A DNA stretch of 64,000 nt from Collimonas sp. OK607 (GCF_900111995.1 NZ_FOKF01000010.1:62001-126000), one strand, 5' to 3'; shown: positions 43,474-52,650, counted from the stretch's first letter. Notes: generated by a model from the letters alone, not told the origin. Program-made: numbers and translations.

Positions 43474-44176
43474 TTTACCGAACCTCGACGCCGAATTATT
43501 TCATCCGCCACTGGCGACCGATTTTTCCAGCGTCGCAAGTGCCACGCATGCCCCGCGCTTCCTGCTGCTGTATGGCTCGCTACGTGAAAAATCCTATAGC
43601 CGCTTTTTGACAATGGAAGCTGCCCGCCTGCTGCAAGCGATGGGTGGCGAAGTCAGGATTTTCGATCCGCGAGGATTGCCGTTGCCGGATAGTGAACCCG
43701 ATACCCATCCCAAAGTGCAGGAGCTGCGCGAGCTGGCCGCATGGGCTGAAGGTATGGTTTGGACTTCGCCCGAACGGCATGGCGCCATGACCGGCATCAT
43801 GAAAGCGCAAATCGACTGGATCCCGTTATCGGTAGGCGCGGTACGGCCAACCCAAGGCAAAACGCTGGCCGTCATGGAAGTCTCCGGCGGCTCGCAATCC
43901 TTCAATGCCATTAACCAGATGCGCATACTGGGACGCTGGATGCGGATGATCACGATCCCGAATCAATCTTCTGTCGCCAAGGCATTCCTGGAATTTGACG
44001 ACAGCGGCCGCATGAAGCCTTCGTCTTACTACGAACGAGTGGTAGACGTGATGGAAGAGCTGTATAAATTTACCTTGCTGACGCGTGATGTATCCGGATT
44101 CCTGACGGACCGTTACAGCGAACGCAAGGAAAGTGCGGAGCAGTTAAGCAAGCGGGTAAATCAAAAGTCGATCTAG
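43454..44176 (+). CDS. arsH: ArsH flavoprotein (organoarsenical resistance)
   Basis: ArsH is an NADPH-dependent FMN reductase that oxidises trivalent organoarsenicals such as methylarsenite. The FMN phosphate-binding loop is visible as [15 protein letters not shown], and the segment [21 protein letters not shown] is characteristic. I place the start at the GTG five bases after GGAGGG, giving 240 residues and an N-terminus like other ArsH proteins; an ATG five codons upstream is an alternative. The overlap with arsC indicates coupled translation. It is the last gene of the operon, followed by a GC-rich hairpin. Confidence 0.93.
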   Translation: MSHHLLDLPNLDAELFHPPLATDFSSVASATHAPRFLLLYGSLREKSYSRFLTMEAARLLQAMGGEVRIFDPRGLPLPDSEPDTHPKVQELRELAAWAEGMVWTSPERHGAMTGIMKAQIDWIPLSVGAVRPTQGKTLAVMEVSGGSQSFNAINQMRILGRWMRMITIPNQSSVAKAFLEFDDSGRMKPSSYYERVVDVMEELYKFTLLTRDVSGFLTDRYSERKESAEQLSKRVNQKSI

Positions 44177-44180
44177 AGAC

Positions 44181-44208
44181 CAGGCGCCGAATTTCGCAGC
44201 GGCGCCTG
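44181..44208 (+). terminator. Hairpin after arsH
   Basis: CAGGCGCC/GGCGCCTG arms flank a 12-base loop just after arsH and before the convergent SRPBCC gene. It lacks a T-run, so it is a candidate shared transcription end. Confidence 0.4.
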
Positions 44209-44221
44209 CTTCGATGCAACG

Positions 44222-44698
44222 TTACGATGCAACGGCTGCAGCGACATATTTCTCGATATTCTTCATCTGCGCTTCCCAGCCGCTGCTGTTCATGCGAAAC
44301 GCTTCCTGGCGCCGCTCTGCCGGGATATTGTCAAAGCCGGATTCAACCACACGCAGCAAGGTGCCTTCCTCGACAGCCGTCAGTTCGAAGGCGACTAGCG
44401 TGGCCGGCTCTTGCGAATAATCGACGGCGGTGTCAATTGCATAGGGATGCCAGCGGAAGGATAGCAACTCCTCCGGAACCATGCGTTCTATCACGACTTC
44501 CCAGACCAGATGCTCGTAACCGGCATGGGAGATTTGTCCTCGTACTGTTTGTCCGGCGGTGAAGGTTTTTCCCTTCAGCGTCACGCCGAACCAGTCGCCG
44601 AATTCTTCCGCATGCGATATCGCGCACCAGACCCGCGAACGTGCGGCTTTAAGCACAACCTCTGTTTCAATCCGATCAGTAGATTTATTCTTATCCAT
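44222..44698 (-). CDS. SRPBCC (AHSA1-like) family protein
   Basis: A 158-residue protein of the START/Bet v1 fold, AHSA1-like subgroup. The N-terminus reads IETEVVLKAARSRVWCAIS, the FGDWFGVTL segment follows, and the C-terminus ends in a long helix with GWEAQMKNIEKYV. Such proteins bind hydrophobic ligands or act as co-chaperones; many bacterial ones have no known role. AGGAGG stands seven bases before the ATG. It is convergent with arsH and not part of the ars operon. No regulator pair (an ArsR-type gene often accompanies AHSA1 genes) is adjacent in the same direction. Confidence 0.85.
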   Translation of the reverse strand: MDKNKSTDRIETEVVLKAARSRVWCAISHAEEFGDWFGVTLKGKTFTAGQTVRGQISHAGYEHLVWEVVIERMVPEELLSFRWHPYAIDTAVDYSQEPATLVAFELTAVEEGTLLRVVESGFDNIPAERRQEAFRMNSSGWEAQMKNIEKYVAAAVAS

Positions 44699-44745
44699 GT
44701 GTCGCCTCCTGGCTGCATATTAGCGCAAGGAAAATGTAGCCGGGC

Positions 44746-44780
44746 AAAAAAAAACCCGCCTGACCTTGCGGTAGCGGGTT
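44746..44780 (-). terminator. Intrinsic terminator downstream of the Lrp gene
   Basis: On the minus strand AACCCGC...GCGGGTT is followed by nine T residues. It lies 120 bases beyond the Lrp stop and before the SRPBCC gene, so it should separate their transcripts. Confidence 0.85.
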
Positions 44781-44899
44781 GAATCCAAACCTTAGGAGGT
44801 GTTGGAGGAGACAGGTGTAACTATATGGCAGTGCAACATGCGTGTCTGCTTTATTATTCGCATAACAGTTATAGATAAAACACATATCTTCCAGGAAAA

Positions 44900-45346
44900 T
44901 CAGATCGGCCCGCGATCGATACGCTTGCTGAGAATGATCGAAGTCGAGGTATGCCTTACCCCTTCCATCGCGCCGATCTGGTCCAGCAAACGGTCTAGCT
45001 CATCGGTGGACTGGCAACGCAAGGTCAGCATATAGTCGATCACGCCGCTCACCGCACACAGGGTTTCCACCTGCGACATCGTTTGCAGCTGCTGCACCAA
45101 CAGCGGTGCATTGCGGGAATCTATGGAGATACCGACGTAAGCGCGCACTGCCGGCTGGTACAACTCCAGGTCGAGGCGCACGCCGTAACCGGCGATCACG
45201 CCCTTCTTTTCCATTGCCGCCAGACGTGCTATCGCCGTGGTCCTGGCGATGCCTACCCGCTTGGCAATAGTCGCCATGGAAAGCCTGGCATCATCCATCA
45301 GCAAGGCTAGTATTTTGTGGTCGACTTCGTCGAGCTTATCTCTCAT
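44900..45346 (-). CDS. Lrp/AsnC-family transcriptional regulator
   Basis: A 148-residue Lrp-type regulator. The N-terminal helix-turn-helix (about 8-50, LDEVDHKILALLMDDAR and MATIAKRVGIARTTAIARL) is followed by the amino-acid-sensing RAM domain (about 65-140, around VETLCAVSGVIDYMLTL). It is complete and of normal length. It faces a saccharopine-dehydrogenase-like gene across about 170 AT-rich bases, which suggests local control of that gene in response to an amino acid such as lysine; the ligand is inferred, not read from sequence. Confidence 0.9.
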   Translation of the reverse strand: MRDKLDEVDHKILALLMDDARLSMATIAKRVGIARTTAIARLAAMEKKGVIAGYGVRLDLELYQPAVRAYVGISIDSRNAPLLVQQLQTMSQVETLCAVSGVIDYMLTLRCQSTDELDRLLDQIGAMEGVRHTSTSIILSKRIDRGPI

Positions 45347-45516
45347 TTTTCTCTCACCTTGCTTAAATCACGACATTTAATATCCAATATTCGTCAAAAC
45401 GTATCGTTATTATACATATTGACGACTATTTACACTCTATTATCTGACTTCGCTTGAATTTACAATTGTTTCAGCAGAACTGCAGCATTGACTAAAACAA
45501 CAACGTGAGCGACGAC

Positions 45517-46677
45517 ATGACTACCAAACTGATACTTTTAGGCGCCGGCAAAATCGGCGATGCCATACTTAACCTGTTGTCCCACACCGGCGATTACATC
45601 CTGACCGTGGCTGACCGCGATCCGCAACGGCTGGAATATGTAAAGCAAGCCGGCTTTCCTAACGTCACCACGATTCTGGCGGATATTTCGCACGCGCCGA
45701 CGGTGACCAAGCTGATCAGCGGTCATGATGTGACGCTATCGGCCTGCCCATATTTCCTGACGCCGGTTATCGCCGCCGCGGCAAAAGCAGCGAAGTCGCA
45801 TTATTTCGATTTGACTGAGGATGTCGAAAGCACCCGCTTCGTCAAATCGCTGGCGCTCGATTCGAGCACCGCCTTTGTGCCGCAATGCGGCCTCGCGCCT
45901 GGCTTCATTTCGATTGTGGCAAACGATGTGGCAAGCCGCTTCGAGCAATTGCACGATGTGAAGATGCGCGTCGGCGCGTTGCCGACCTATCCTAGCAATG
46001 CGCTCAAATACAATCTGACCTGGAGCACCGACGGTCTGATCAACGAGTACTGCAATCCTTGCGAAGCGATTGTCGATGGCGTCCTGCGTGAAACTTCGCC
46101 GCTGGAAGAGCTGGAACATTTCTCGCTCGACGGCGTCGATTACGAGGCATTCAACACTTCGGGTGGTCTGGGTACTTTGTGCGAAAGCCTGCGTGACCGG
46201 GTGCAGAACCTGGATTACAAAACCGTGCGTTATCCCGGCCATCGCGACATCATCAAGATCCTGGTGCGCGACCTGCAACTGGGCAAACTGGAACGCCGTC
46301 CGATCCTGAAGGAAGTGCTGGAAACCTCGATCCCGATCACCAAGCAGGATGTGGTGCTGACCTTCGTCAGCGTCAGCGGCATGCGCGATGGTCGTCTTGA
46401 GCAAGAAACCTACGCCAAGAAAATCTATAGCCAGCACGTCAACGGCCAGTTGCTGTCGGCGATCCAGCTGACTACCGCAGCCGGCATCTGCGCCATGGTT
46501 GATCTGGTGGTGACCGGCGTCTTGCCGCAAAGCGGTTTTGTGCGGCAAGAGCAAGCCACGCTGACAAATTTCCTGGCCAACCGCTTCGGCCAGTTCTACG
46601 CCAGCCACGCACCTGCCCATGGCGGTTTCGCACCGGCCAGCAATACCGATTTCAATCAACTGAAAGCGGTTGCCTAA
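45517..46677 (+). CDS. Saccharopine dehydrogenase family protein
   Basis: A 386-residue NAD(P)-dependent oxidoreductase. The Rossmann nucleotide-binding loop is at the very start (LILLGAGKIGDAILNLLS). The saccharopine-dehydrogenase C-terminal-like domain contains GLAPGFISIVANDVASRF and the FNTSGGLGTLCESL block. In other organisms such enzymes release lysine or glutamate from saccharopine, or act in related lysine metabolism; here the divergent Lrp gene supports an amino acid role. The ATG is preferred over a GTG four codons earlier, because neither has a strong ribosome site. A hairpin follows. Confidence 0.86.
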   Translation: MTTKLILLGAGKIGDAILNLLSHTGDYILTVADRDPQRLEYVKQAGFPNVTTILADISHAPTVTKLISGHDVTLSACPYFLTPVIAAAAKAAKSHYFDLTEDVESTRFVKSLALDSSTAFVPQCGLAPGFISIVANDVASRFEQLHDVKMRVGALPTYPSNALKYNLTWSTDGLINEYCNPCEAIVDGVLRETSPLEELEHFSLDGVDYEAFNTSGGLGTLCESLRDRVQNLDYKTVRYPGHRDIIKILVRDLQLGKLERRPILKEVLETSIPITKQDVVLTFVSVSGMRDGRLEQETYAKKIYSQHVNGQLLSAIQLTTAAGICAMVDLVVTGVLPQSGFVRQEQATLTNFLANRFGQFYASHAPAHGGFAPASNTDFNQLKAVA

Positions 46678-46713
46678 GCTGTAATCTGTAGAAAACTCCG
46701 TTTCATTGCAAAA

Positions 46714-46747
46714 CGGCCTGTATAACTCTTGCGAGCTATACAGGCCG
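46714..46747. terminator. Shared terminator of two convergent genes
   Basis: CGGCCTGTATA and TATACAGGCCG are perfect 11-base arms around a 12-base loop, in the gap between the convergent dehydrogenase and autotransporter genes. On the minus strand it ends in GTTTTGC; on the plus strand GTTTGTTT lies slightly beyond. Confidence 0.75.
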
Positions 46748-46803
46748 AGACCGTTTGTTTAAACGCATCGCGATCATCGCTGATCACCATCGAGGCAGAC
46801 TCA

Positions 46804-49626
46804 TCAAAACGCTTTGCGCATGCCTGCCGAGAATACGTTGTTGACCAGCCCACCCTTGCCAAACTGGGCGTCGTAATTGGCGTACCAGCTCCAATTCTTC
46901 GCCAGCGCACTCGAGATACCAATGCCAGCCCAGCCGCTATTGCGCGGCAGGCCGATACCTTGCACCGTAAAGCCGGCTGCCGGCGCTCCCACGAAAGCGG
47001 CATTGAAATCCAGCTTGCCGTCATTGAAGCCATGCTGCCAGGCAGCGTAGGCTTGCAAGTTGCTGACGCCACCCAGCCAGTCAAGTTTGGCGTCGCCACG
47101 CAAACCCAGCACGCTCGCAGTCTGCTGATATGCGCTGCTGCCGGCGGTCAGACCGAACGGGCTGCCGGCTTCGGTAAAACCGCCGCGCCTGAGGCGGTCG
47201 TAGCTGATGCCGGCAAACGGCGTCAACGTCGATGTTACCGACAGATTGCGCACGTATCCGGTTTCGGCATAGGCCGATATCATGCTGTCGGTATGGTTGC
47301 CGGACAGGCTGTCCACTTCCGTGCCGAGGATTGCAGTGCGATTGATTTTGCTGGTAATGCTGGCAACGCCGGCGCGACCGGAAATATAGATACCGTCATT
47401 GCTGAGCGCGTAGCGGCCATACATGGACAAGCCGGTATTCTGGCTGTTTGCGGAGCCGACGTTTCGATCGAAGCTGGCCTTGCTTTCCGAATAGGACAGC
47501 GCCACGCCGACAATCGCCTTGTCATTCAAATGAGTGTCAAAACCGAATTGTCCGCCCCAGGTAGAAGTGTCGGCAGACGCATATCCCGATTCACCCAGCT
47601 TGCCGGTAGCGCCGATCACGCTGGCCCACAAGCCGGCTTTGGTATTACCGGACACCGGGCTGGCCAACAGCGACAAGCGGTTCGACAAGTCGCGGTTGAT
47701 GGCTTGCGACTGCTGAAAAGTCAGCGCCTGCGACGAGGCATAAATCTGCCCCGACAAACTGTCCAGCACTTGTGCCGCGGCAGCGATATCCGGAGTGCGT
47801 TGCAGCGCCGCGGCGCTGGTAAGGAAAGCATTGTTGTTGCTGCCAGTGTTGCCGCTGGCGACCATGGCATCGGCTGCCTTCAGTCCTTGCTCGACATTGG
47901 CGGCACTATTGGTACGGGTAGGATCGGCTGCAAACGATTGCGCGGCAACCGCGTTGACATCATTACGCGCGATAGTCAGGTCGACCTCGTTGGCAGTGTA
48001 AGCAAGCGACGCGCTCAAGAAGGTACCCGGATTAAAAGCCGTGCCGTCATGCTCGAACGAGACATTCTGGAACTGGCCGGATACGCCGTTGGCGGCAGTC
48101 AGCACCTTGCCTTTGACGCCCACTTGCTGCGCCACATAGCCCGACGGATCGCTGCTGCCAACCGGCGTGGTAGCGACCAGATGCGAATTACCCAGGGTAG
48201 CATTACCGCCTACAGTCAAGGTTGAATTGAATTGATTAGCCAGCACCGAGCTGGCCGACGCCGTGTAGTTGCCGGCAATCGTCATGCCATTGCCGGTATT
48301 GCTGAGACGGCCGTAGTTGGACACGCTGCCACCGATGCGGCCGCCGTCGCCGGACAAGATACCGGCACTGTCGATGGTGACCGAAGTGGCAACCGATCCG
48401 GTCACATTGAGCGTACCTTTCAGTACTTCACTTGCGCCGCTGTAAGTGTTATTGCCAGCCAGGGTCAAAGTGCCGCTGCCATCTTTCAGCAAGCCGGAAT
48501 TGCCGCCGATATCGTTGCCAAAGGTAGAACTGACAGAGTCGAACTTGGCGACGAAGTTGCCGCCCAGCGTCAGCCGCGTATCAAACAAGGCCGGGCCGTT
48601 GGCCGCCTTGCTGGCATTCAGCAAACCCCAGCCATAAGTGGCGGTATCGCCCATGCTGGTCGCTGTCGACAAGATGGTTTGCCGGATCTGGTCGGCGCTC
48701 ATCCACGGAAAGACTTGCTGCACCAGCGCAGCCGCACCGGTGACCGCGGGCGTGGCGAACGAGGTGCCGTAGACGCGGCCACCGGCCACGTTCGAGACAA
48801 AATCGCCCGGAGCTGCCAGGCACCAGTTGGCAGCCTCGCCGCAGCGGTTCGAATAGCTGGAAAGCACGCCCGGCGTAGTGTCGCTGCTGGAGTATCCTTG
48901 CGCGCCGCCGGCGGCGTTCACCGCCACCACTGTGATCCAGCCTTTTTGCAGATCCGGATACAAGGCCGGCAAACCCGCAGTCAGGCTGGGATGGGCGCTG
49001 GCATCGTTGCCGGCGGCCCAGATGAACAAACTGCCTTGCGCCACGAACGGTTGATAAATGTTGTAGAAAGTCGGGCCGCTGTTACCTGGCGTCGCAATCG
49101 AACCGAAGGCGTTCGACTGGTTAAAGATGCGTGCACCCTTGTTGAACAGATCCTGATAGGTCGAGCTGTTGAAAGAAACGTTGTCACCGCCGGTGCCGAC
49201 CGCGGCGCCCAGCATGCTGACCTGCGGCGCCACACCGTAGCTGGTTCCGCCAAGCGCTTCCGCCACTTCGCTGCCGTGCAGATTGCCGGCGCCGCCGCTG
49301 TTGTACACGGTTTTGCTCAGGCGTCCGGCAAATTCCGGATCGGCAACGTTAAAGTCCGTATCGACCAGTGCCACCAACACGCCGGCGCCGACGATGCCGC
49401 GCGCGTGGGCGCCGGCGGCGTTGCTGGGGTCGGCAGGATTAAGGACCGGCGTGGCGCTTTGCGGTGAGGTGACGGTAGGATTGGGGGTAGTGGTCGGCAC
49501 CGGCTGCTGGGTATTGTCGCCGGGGCTGGAAGCACCACCGCCTCCGCCGCCGCACGCCGCTAGCATGCTCAATACCGCTATGGAAACAACTGATAAGGGA
49601 AAACGACCCGCATGTTTGCGATTCAT
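46804..49626 (-). CDS. Lipidated subtilisin-like autotransporter protease (NalP-like)
   Basis: A 940-residue surface protease. The signal ends in a lipobox (LAAC, Cys25) followed by a glycine run and a Thr/Pro-rich linker. The S8 subtilase domain has Asp89 (ALVDTDFN), His117 (LHGSEVA), oxyanion Asn207 (AAGND) and Ser289 (GTSFATP). A passenger with an autotransporter-associated repeat (LKDGSGTLTLAGNNTYSG) follows, and then a C-terminal autotransporter barrel (about the last 270 residues) ending FSAGMRKAF. Lipidation together with S8 and autotransporter domains is the pattern of Neisseria NalP. The start at the ATG giving MNRKHAG is chosen for the signal peptide; its ribosome site is weak. Targets may include other surface proteins. 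Confidence 0.9.
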   Translation of the reverse strand: MNRKHAGRFPLSVVSIAVLSMLAACGGGGGGASSPGDNTQQPVPTTTPNPTVTSPQSATPVLNPADPSNAAGAHARGIVGAGVLVALVDTDFNVADPEFAGRLSKTVYNSGGAGNLHGSEVAEALGGTSYGVAPQVSMLGAAVGTGGDNVSFNSSTYQDLFNKGARIFNQSNAFGSIATPGNSGPTFYNIYQPFVAQGSLFIWAAGNDASAHPSLTAGLPALYPDLQKGWITVVAVNAAGGAQGYSSSDTTPGVLSSYSNRCGEAANWCLAAPGDFVSNVAGGRVYGTSFATPAVTGAAALVQQVFPWMSADQIRQTILSTATSMGDTATYGWGLLNASKAANGPALFDTRLTLGGNFVAKFDSVSSTFGNDIGGNSGLLKDGSGTLTLAGNNTYSGASEVLKGTLNVTGSVATSVTIDSAGILSGDGGRIGGSVSNYGRLSNTGNGMTIAGNYTASASSVLANQFNSTLTVGGNATLGNSHLVATTPVGSSDPSGYVAQQVGVKGKVLTAANGVSGQFQNVSFEHDGTAFNPGTFLSASLAYTANEVDLTIARNDVNAVAAQSFAADPTRTNSAANVEQGLKAADAMVASGNTGSNNNAFLTSAAALQRTPDIAAAAQVLDSLSGQIYASSQALTFQQSQAINRDLSNRLSLLASPVSGNTKAGLWASVIGATGKLGESGYASADTSTWGGQFGFDTHLNDKAIVGVALSYSESKASFDRNVGSANSQNTGLSMYGRYALSNDGIYISGRAGVASITSKINRTAILGTEVDSLSGNHTDSMISAYAETGYVRNLSVTSTLTPFAGISYDRLRRGGFTEAGSPFGLTAGSSAYQQTASVLGLRGDAKLDWLGGVSNLQAYAAWQHGFNDGKLDFNAAFVGAPAAGFTVQGIGLPRNSGWAGIGISSALAKNWSWYANYDAQFGKGGLVNNVFSAGMRKAF

Positions 49627-49940
49627 ACTTTTACTCGGTATTAACTTGCAGCAAACACTTATCCAGGACAATTCCGCCCCCGGTGTTTTACGTCAAATTA
49701 CTTAGTTGAAAATTGCTTGCAACCTTACCGTTGGCACTTGGCCGATACAATACAAACCTGTCATTAAATACTAAAAAAAGGCGTAGATGTTGCTAAACAG
49801 CATCACGAAAATCGATTATCTTAGCGTTATATAACGACTAGTTAGCATTAAATAACTACAAACTAACAACAAATTGATTTTCCACAAATATTTCCACAAG
49901 GATTGTTTTTACGACTTTCCGCAGCAGATTCCAGAATAAA
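49627..49940. other. AT-rich promoter region of the autotransporter gene
   Basis: About 310 AT-rich bases contain a CGTTATATAACG palindrome (49823-49834) and several CTAGTTAG/ACTAAC-type half repeats. The autotransporter promoter must lie here, but no clear -35/-10 pair was identified. Confidence 0.45.
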
Positions 49941-49966
49941 GAAAGCCCGCCATATAGCGGGCTTTC
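49941..49966 (-). terminator. Intrinsic terminator after the DsbA-like gene
   Basis: GAAAGCCCGC/GCGGGCTTTC arms with a CATATA loop are followed on the minus strand by CTTTATTC. It ends the metallo-hydrolase/DsbA-like unit. Confidence 0.85.
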
Positions 49967-50000
49967 CGATGAAACAAATCCCCTAAACTACGGACCTGAG

Positions 50001-50720
50001 TCAGATCCCCAAGACCGCTTTCCAAGCCTCCGCCTGACCAAAGAAACGGCCAGTATCCAGCATCTCGATTTGCGTTCCGCGCTGCAACGCAAAGGTAGGA
50101 AAGCCCTGTCCACCGACACGCGCCAGCAATGCGCGGCTGGCGGCAATGTGGGCCTGGGTAGCTGTGCCGGCAAGCTCGGCAAACTTGCTATCGAAAAGCG
50201 CCGGCTCCAGACCGATTTCTGCCGCCAGGACGCGCAATACCGCAGCCTCGGCAACCCGCAATCCCTGCACGTAGTGCGCAGTCTGTATCCGCGCCAGCAT
50301 TGCCAGGCCGTGCCCCGCGATGGCTTCGGCAGCCAGGATGGCAGTAGTCGGCGGCTCGGAGTCCAGTATCGCCGTGGTATCCAGCAACAGGCCGTTAAAA
50401 TAATCCTCGCCGAATGGCTGGCCGGTCATCGCCGCAATCCTATGATCATGCTGCATCACGTAGTTGCGCAATTGCGTGCTGACCTGTCTGCGATTGCTGC
50501 CGGTCATCATGCCACCGCCGTGCAACTCAATCCGCAGGCCTTCGACCTCGCGGGCGGCCTGCAACAAAGGCGCCGCGCCGTAACACCAGCCGCACATCGG
50601 ATCGTAAATGTAATGCAGCACTGTACCCTTCGCGGCAACTGTGGTCGAATCCGCTGCATCCTTTACGGCCACGCCGGGAAGCGGACAATTGCTGTCGCCG
50701 CAATCATTGTTCTTTACCAT
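50001..50720 (-). CDS. DsbA-family predicted thiol-disulfide protein
   Basis: A 239-residue thioredoxin-fold protein with redox motif YDPMCGWCYGAAPLL (CGWC). It resembles the predicted protein-disulfide isomerase group related to FrnE rather than classic DsbA. A helical domain follows, and a cis-proline loop appears as GQGFPTFALQ. It has no signal peptide, so it is probably cytoplasmic. The start overlaps the stop of the upstream metallo-hydrolase gene by seven bases, so translation is coupled; GGTGA serves as ribosome site. The N-terminal stretch of about 30 residues before the fold (with two extra Cys) is not family-like, and a later start is possible. Confidence 0.82.
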   Translation of the reverse strand: MVKNNDCGDSNCPLPGVAVKDAADSTTVAAKGTVLHYIYDPMCGWCYGAAPLLQAAREVEGLRIELHGGGMMTGSNRRQVSTQLRNYVMQHDHRIAAMTGQPFGEDYFNGLLLDTTAILDSEPPTTAILAAEAIAGHGLAMLARIQTAHYVQGLRVAEAAVLRVLAAEIGLEPALFDSKFAELAGTATQAHIAASRALLARVGGQGFPTFALQRGTQIEMLDTGRFFGQAEAWKAVLGI

Positions 50721-51598
50721 TTCATTTCACCTTTACTCACTTTGGCGCCGAGTTCCAGCGAAGACAGACCATCCAGATTTGGATACTGCTTTTTCATCGC
50801 TTCGATCAAGGCGGCGGAATCCTTGGCTTTGACGGTTTCTGCTTCATAGGTCTTCAGGTAGTTTTTGGTAAAACGCACCGATTCGATGTTTTGCGGTGCG
50901 CCCGCGCTGAAATGTCCTGGCACCACTACCTTCGGATGTAAAGCAGCAATCTTGTCCAGCATTTTGATCCATTGCTGGCGCGAAGCCAGGGTCTGGGTAT
51001 CGGCAGTCCACACATGTTCGTTGCCCACTACCAGCACGCCGCCAACTACCGCTTTCAACGATGGAATCCAGACGAAAGTGCGGTCAGGGCTGGCGCCGTC
51101 GAGGCCGATCACTTCCAGCTTGCGACCTTCCAGCGTCAGCGTATTGCCTTGCAACGGCTCCGGCACAATCAACTGCTTTGGCGCATTGGCGCCCAGCTTA
51201 GGTCCCCAGAATGCCAGTTTGTCCTGCATGGTGGCCTTGATGTGCGCGATCACAGGCGCCGGCGCCAGGATCCTGGCGTCCGGATAGGCTTCCTTCAACA
51301 CTTCCAACCCGAAGTAATAGTCGGGATCGCCGTGGCTGATGTAGATAGTGGTCAGTTTCTTGCCGCTGTCCTGGATCTTTTTCAGCAATTGGCCGGCATT
51401 GGCGCGATCGAACTGCGCATCGATCACGATGGCGTCGGTACTGCCGGTAATCAGCTCGGAAGACACCGGGAAAATGCCGTTTGCGCCAGGATTATAGACT
51501 TCCAGTTTCAACTGTTGCGGCGCTGCTGCTACCGAGCCGGCGATCATCAAGCCCGCGGTGCTCGCCAGCAGCGAGCGGAATAATTTACGTGTAAACAT
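50714..51598 (-). CDS. Exported metallo-beta-lactamase-fold hydrolase
   Basis: A 294-residue protein with a signal peptide (about 1-27) and the metallo-beta-lactamase fold: VYNPGANGIFPVSSELITG, then DAIVIDAQFDRANAGQLL and the metal-region ISHGDPDYYFGLEVL, LDGASPDRTFVW and VVVPGHFS. The usual HxHxDH motif is replaced by HGDPDYYFG, a variant seen in a subgroup whose substrate is not known. The start at the ATG behind GGAGA gives a normal signal peptide. It is coupled to the DsbA-like gene and divergent from a LysR gene, so it is probably regulated by that protein. Confidence 0.84.
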   Translation of the reverse strand: MFTRKLFRSLLASTAGLMIAGSVAAAPQQLKLEVYNPGANGIFPVSSELITGSTDAIVIDAQFDRANAGQLLKKIQDSGKKLTTIYISHGDPDYYFGLEVLKEAYPDARILAPAPVIAHIKATMQDKLAFWGPKLGANAPKQLIVPEPLQGNTLTLEGRKLEVIGLDGASPDRTFVWIPSLKAVVGGVLVVGNEHVWTADTQTLASRQQWIKMLDKIAALHPKVVVPGHFSAGAPQNIESVRFTKNYLKTYEAETVKAKDSAALIEAMKKQYPNLDGLSSLELGAKVSKGEMKW

Positions 51599-51691
51599 CG
51601 ATATCTCCAGAGGAGGTGAAAGAACCACCATCATAGTTGCCAAAAATGATGCAAAAAACCCCATAATGGCGATTAGTTTGTTGCATAAATC

Positions 51692-51740
51692 GAGCAAATT
51701 CGTCGAGCAAATGCGTCGATCAAATAAGTGGGCAAATCAT
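51692..51740. repeat. Degenerate 13-bp tandem array upstream of the LysR gene
   Basis: Units GAGCAAATTCGTC, GAGCAAATGCGTC and GATCAAATAAGTG (51692-51730) run head to tail at 13-base spacing, then GGCAAATCAT reaches the start codon of the LysR gene. The array fills the divergent promoter region's right half and replaces a normal ribosome site. The same unit recurs after the gene. Confidence 0.75.
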
Positions 51741-52647
51741 GGATAGACTGATCGCAATGCAAGTATTTGTCGAGGTAGCGGATCGGGGCAGCCTGACCGC
51801 CGCCGCCGACAAACTCGACATGTCGCGCGCCATGGTGTCGCGTTATCTGGCGGAACTGGAAGCGTGGGTAGGCGCCCGCCTGCTCCATCGCACCACCCGC
51901 AAATTGAGCCTGACATCGGCCGGCAGCGATACCCTGCCGCGCTGCCGTCAGATGCTTGGCATGGCCAGCGATATCCAGGCATCCGCAACGACACCCGAAA
52001 ATACCCCGCGCGGCACGCTCAGGCTGACTTGCAGCACGTCCCTCGGACAAGCCTACCTGGCGCCGGTGTTGACGCGTTTCCTGAAACGCTACCCCGGCAC
52101 TGCAGTAGATATGCTGATGGTCGACCGGACTGTGAATCTGATTGAAGAACGGGTAGATCTGGCGATCCGTATCACCAATGCACTCGATCCCAATCTGATC
52201 GCGCGCAAACTGGCGGCATGCCGCTCGGTGGTATGCGCATCGTCGGCCTACCTGAAAGAGCATGGCACACCGAAAACGGCAGAAGACCTGACCTTGCATA
52301 ACTGCCTGACTTATTCCTACTTCGGCAAAAGCCTGTGGGAATTCGAGAAAGACGGCGTGCCGGTCGCGGTACCGGTGGGCGGCAACATGAGCGCCAACGA
52401 ATCGTCGGTGCTGCTGGAAGCTGCGGTCCATGGCGCCGGAATCACTCTGCAACCGGTGTATGCGGCCACGGAATTGCTGCGTAGTGGTAAACTACGCGCG
52501 CTGCTCGGAGAATACCAACCGCGCGAAATGAGTATTTACGGCGTCTACGCTTCGCGCCGCCAAATGCCTGCCATCCTGCGCGCCATGCTCGATTTTCTGG
52601 TCGAGGAATTCAGCGCAGATACCGACTGGGCGACACCGGTCGTTTGA
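51739..52647 (+). CDS. LysR-family transcriptional regulator
   Basis: A 302-residue LysR-type regulator with its helix-turn-helix at about residues 15-40 (SLTAAADKLDMSRAMVSRYLAELE) and an effector domain. The C-terminal half contains NMSANESSVLLEAAVHGAGI, typical of the CrgA/PA3398-like group. It is divergent from the metallo-hydrolase/DsbA unit and upstream of an MdfA-type exporter in the same direction. No proper ribosome site is present, because the region is made of the 13-bp repeat units; GTGGG is the closest. It is flanked on both sides by arrays of the same repeat, which may include its binding sites. Confidence 0.9.
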   Translation: MDRLIAMQVFVEVADRGSLTAAADKLDMSRAMVSRYLAELEAWVGARLLHRTTRKLSLTSAGSDTLPRCRQMLGMASDIQASATTPENTPRGTLRLTCSTSLGQAYLAPVLTRFLKRYPGTAVDMLMVDRTVNLIEERVDLAIRITNALDPNLIARKLAACRSVVCASSAYLKEHGTPKTAEDLTLHNCLTYSYFGKSLWEFEKDGVPVAVPVGGNMSANESSVLLEAAVHGAGITLQPVYAATELLRSGKLRALLGEYQPREMSIYGVYASRRQMPAILRAMLDFLVEEFSADTDWATPVV

Positions 52648-52650
52648 ATT

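Noticed and set aside
44691-44885. A 64-codon minus-strand frame between the SRPBCC and Lrp genes
   Set aside because: It runs through the intrinsic terminator hairpin and its poly-T tract and overlaps the SRPBCC start; no coding signal.
46729-49467. Two long open frames on the plus strand (46729-48225 and 48232-49467)
   Set aside because: They lie entirely opposite the autotransporter gene, which has clear protease and barrel motifs. They are antisense shadows with high Gly/Ala/Arg content and no domain.
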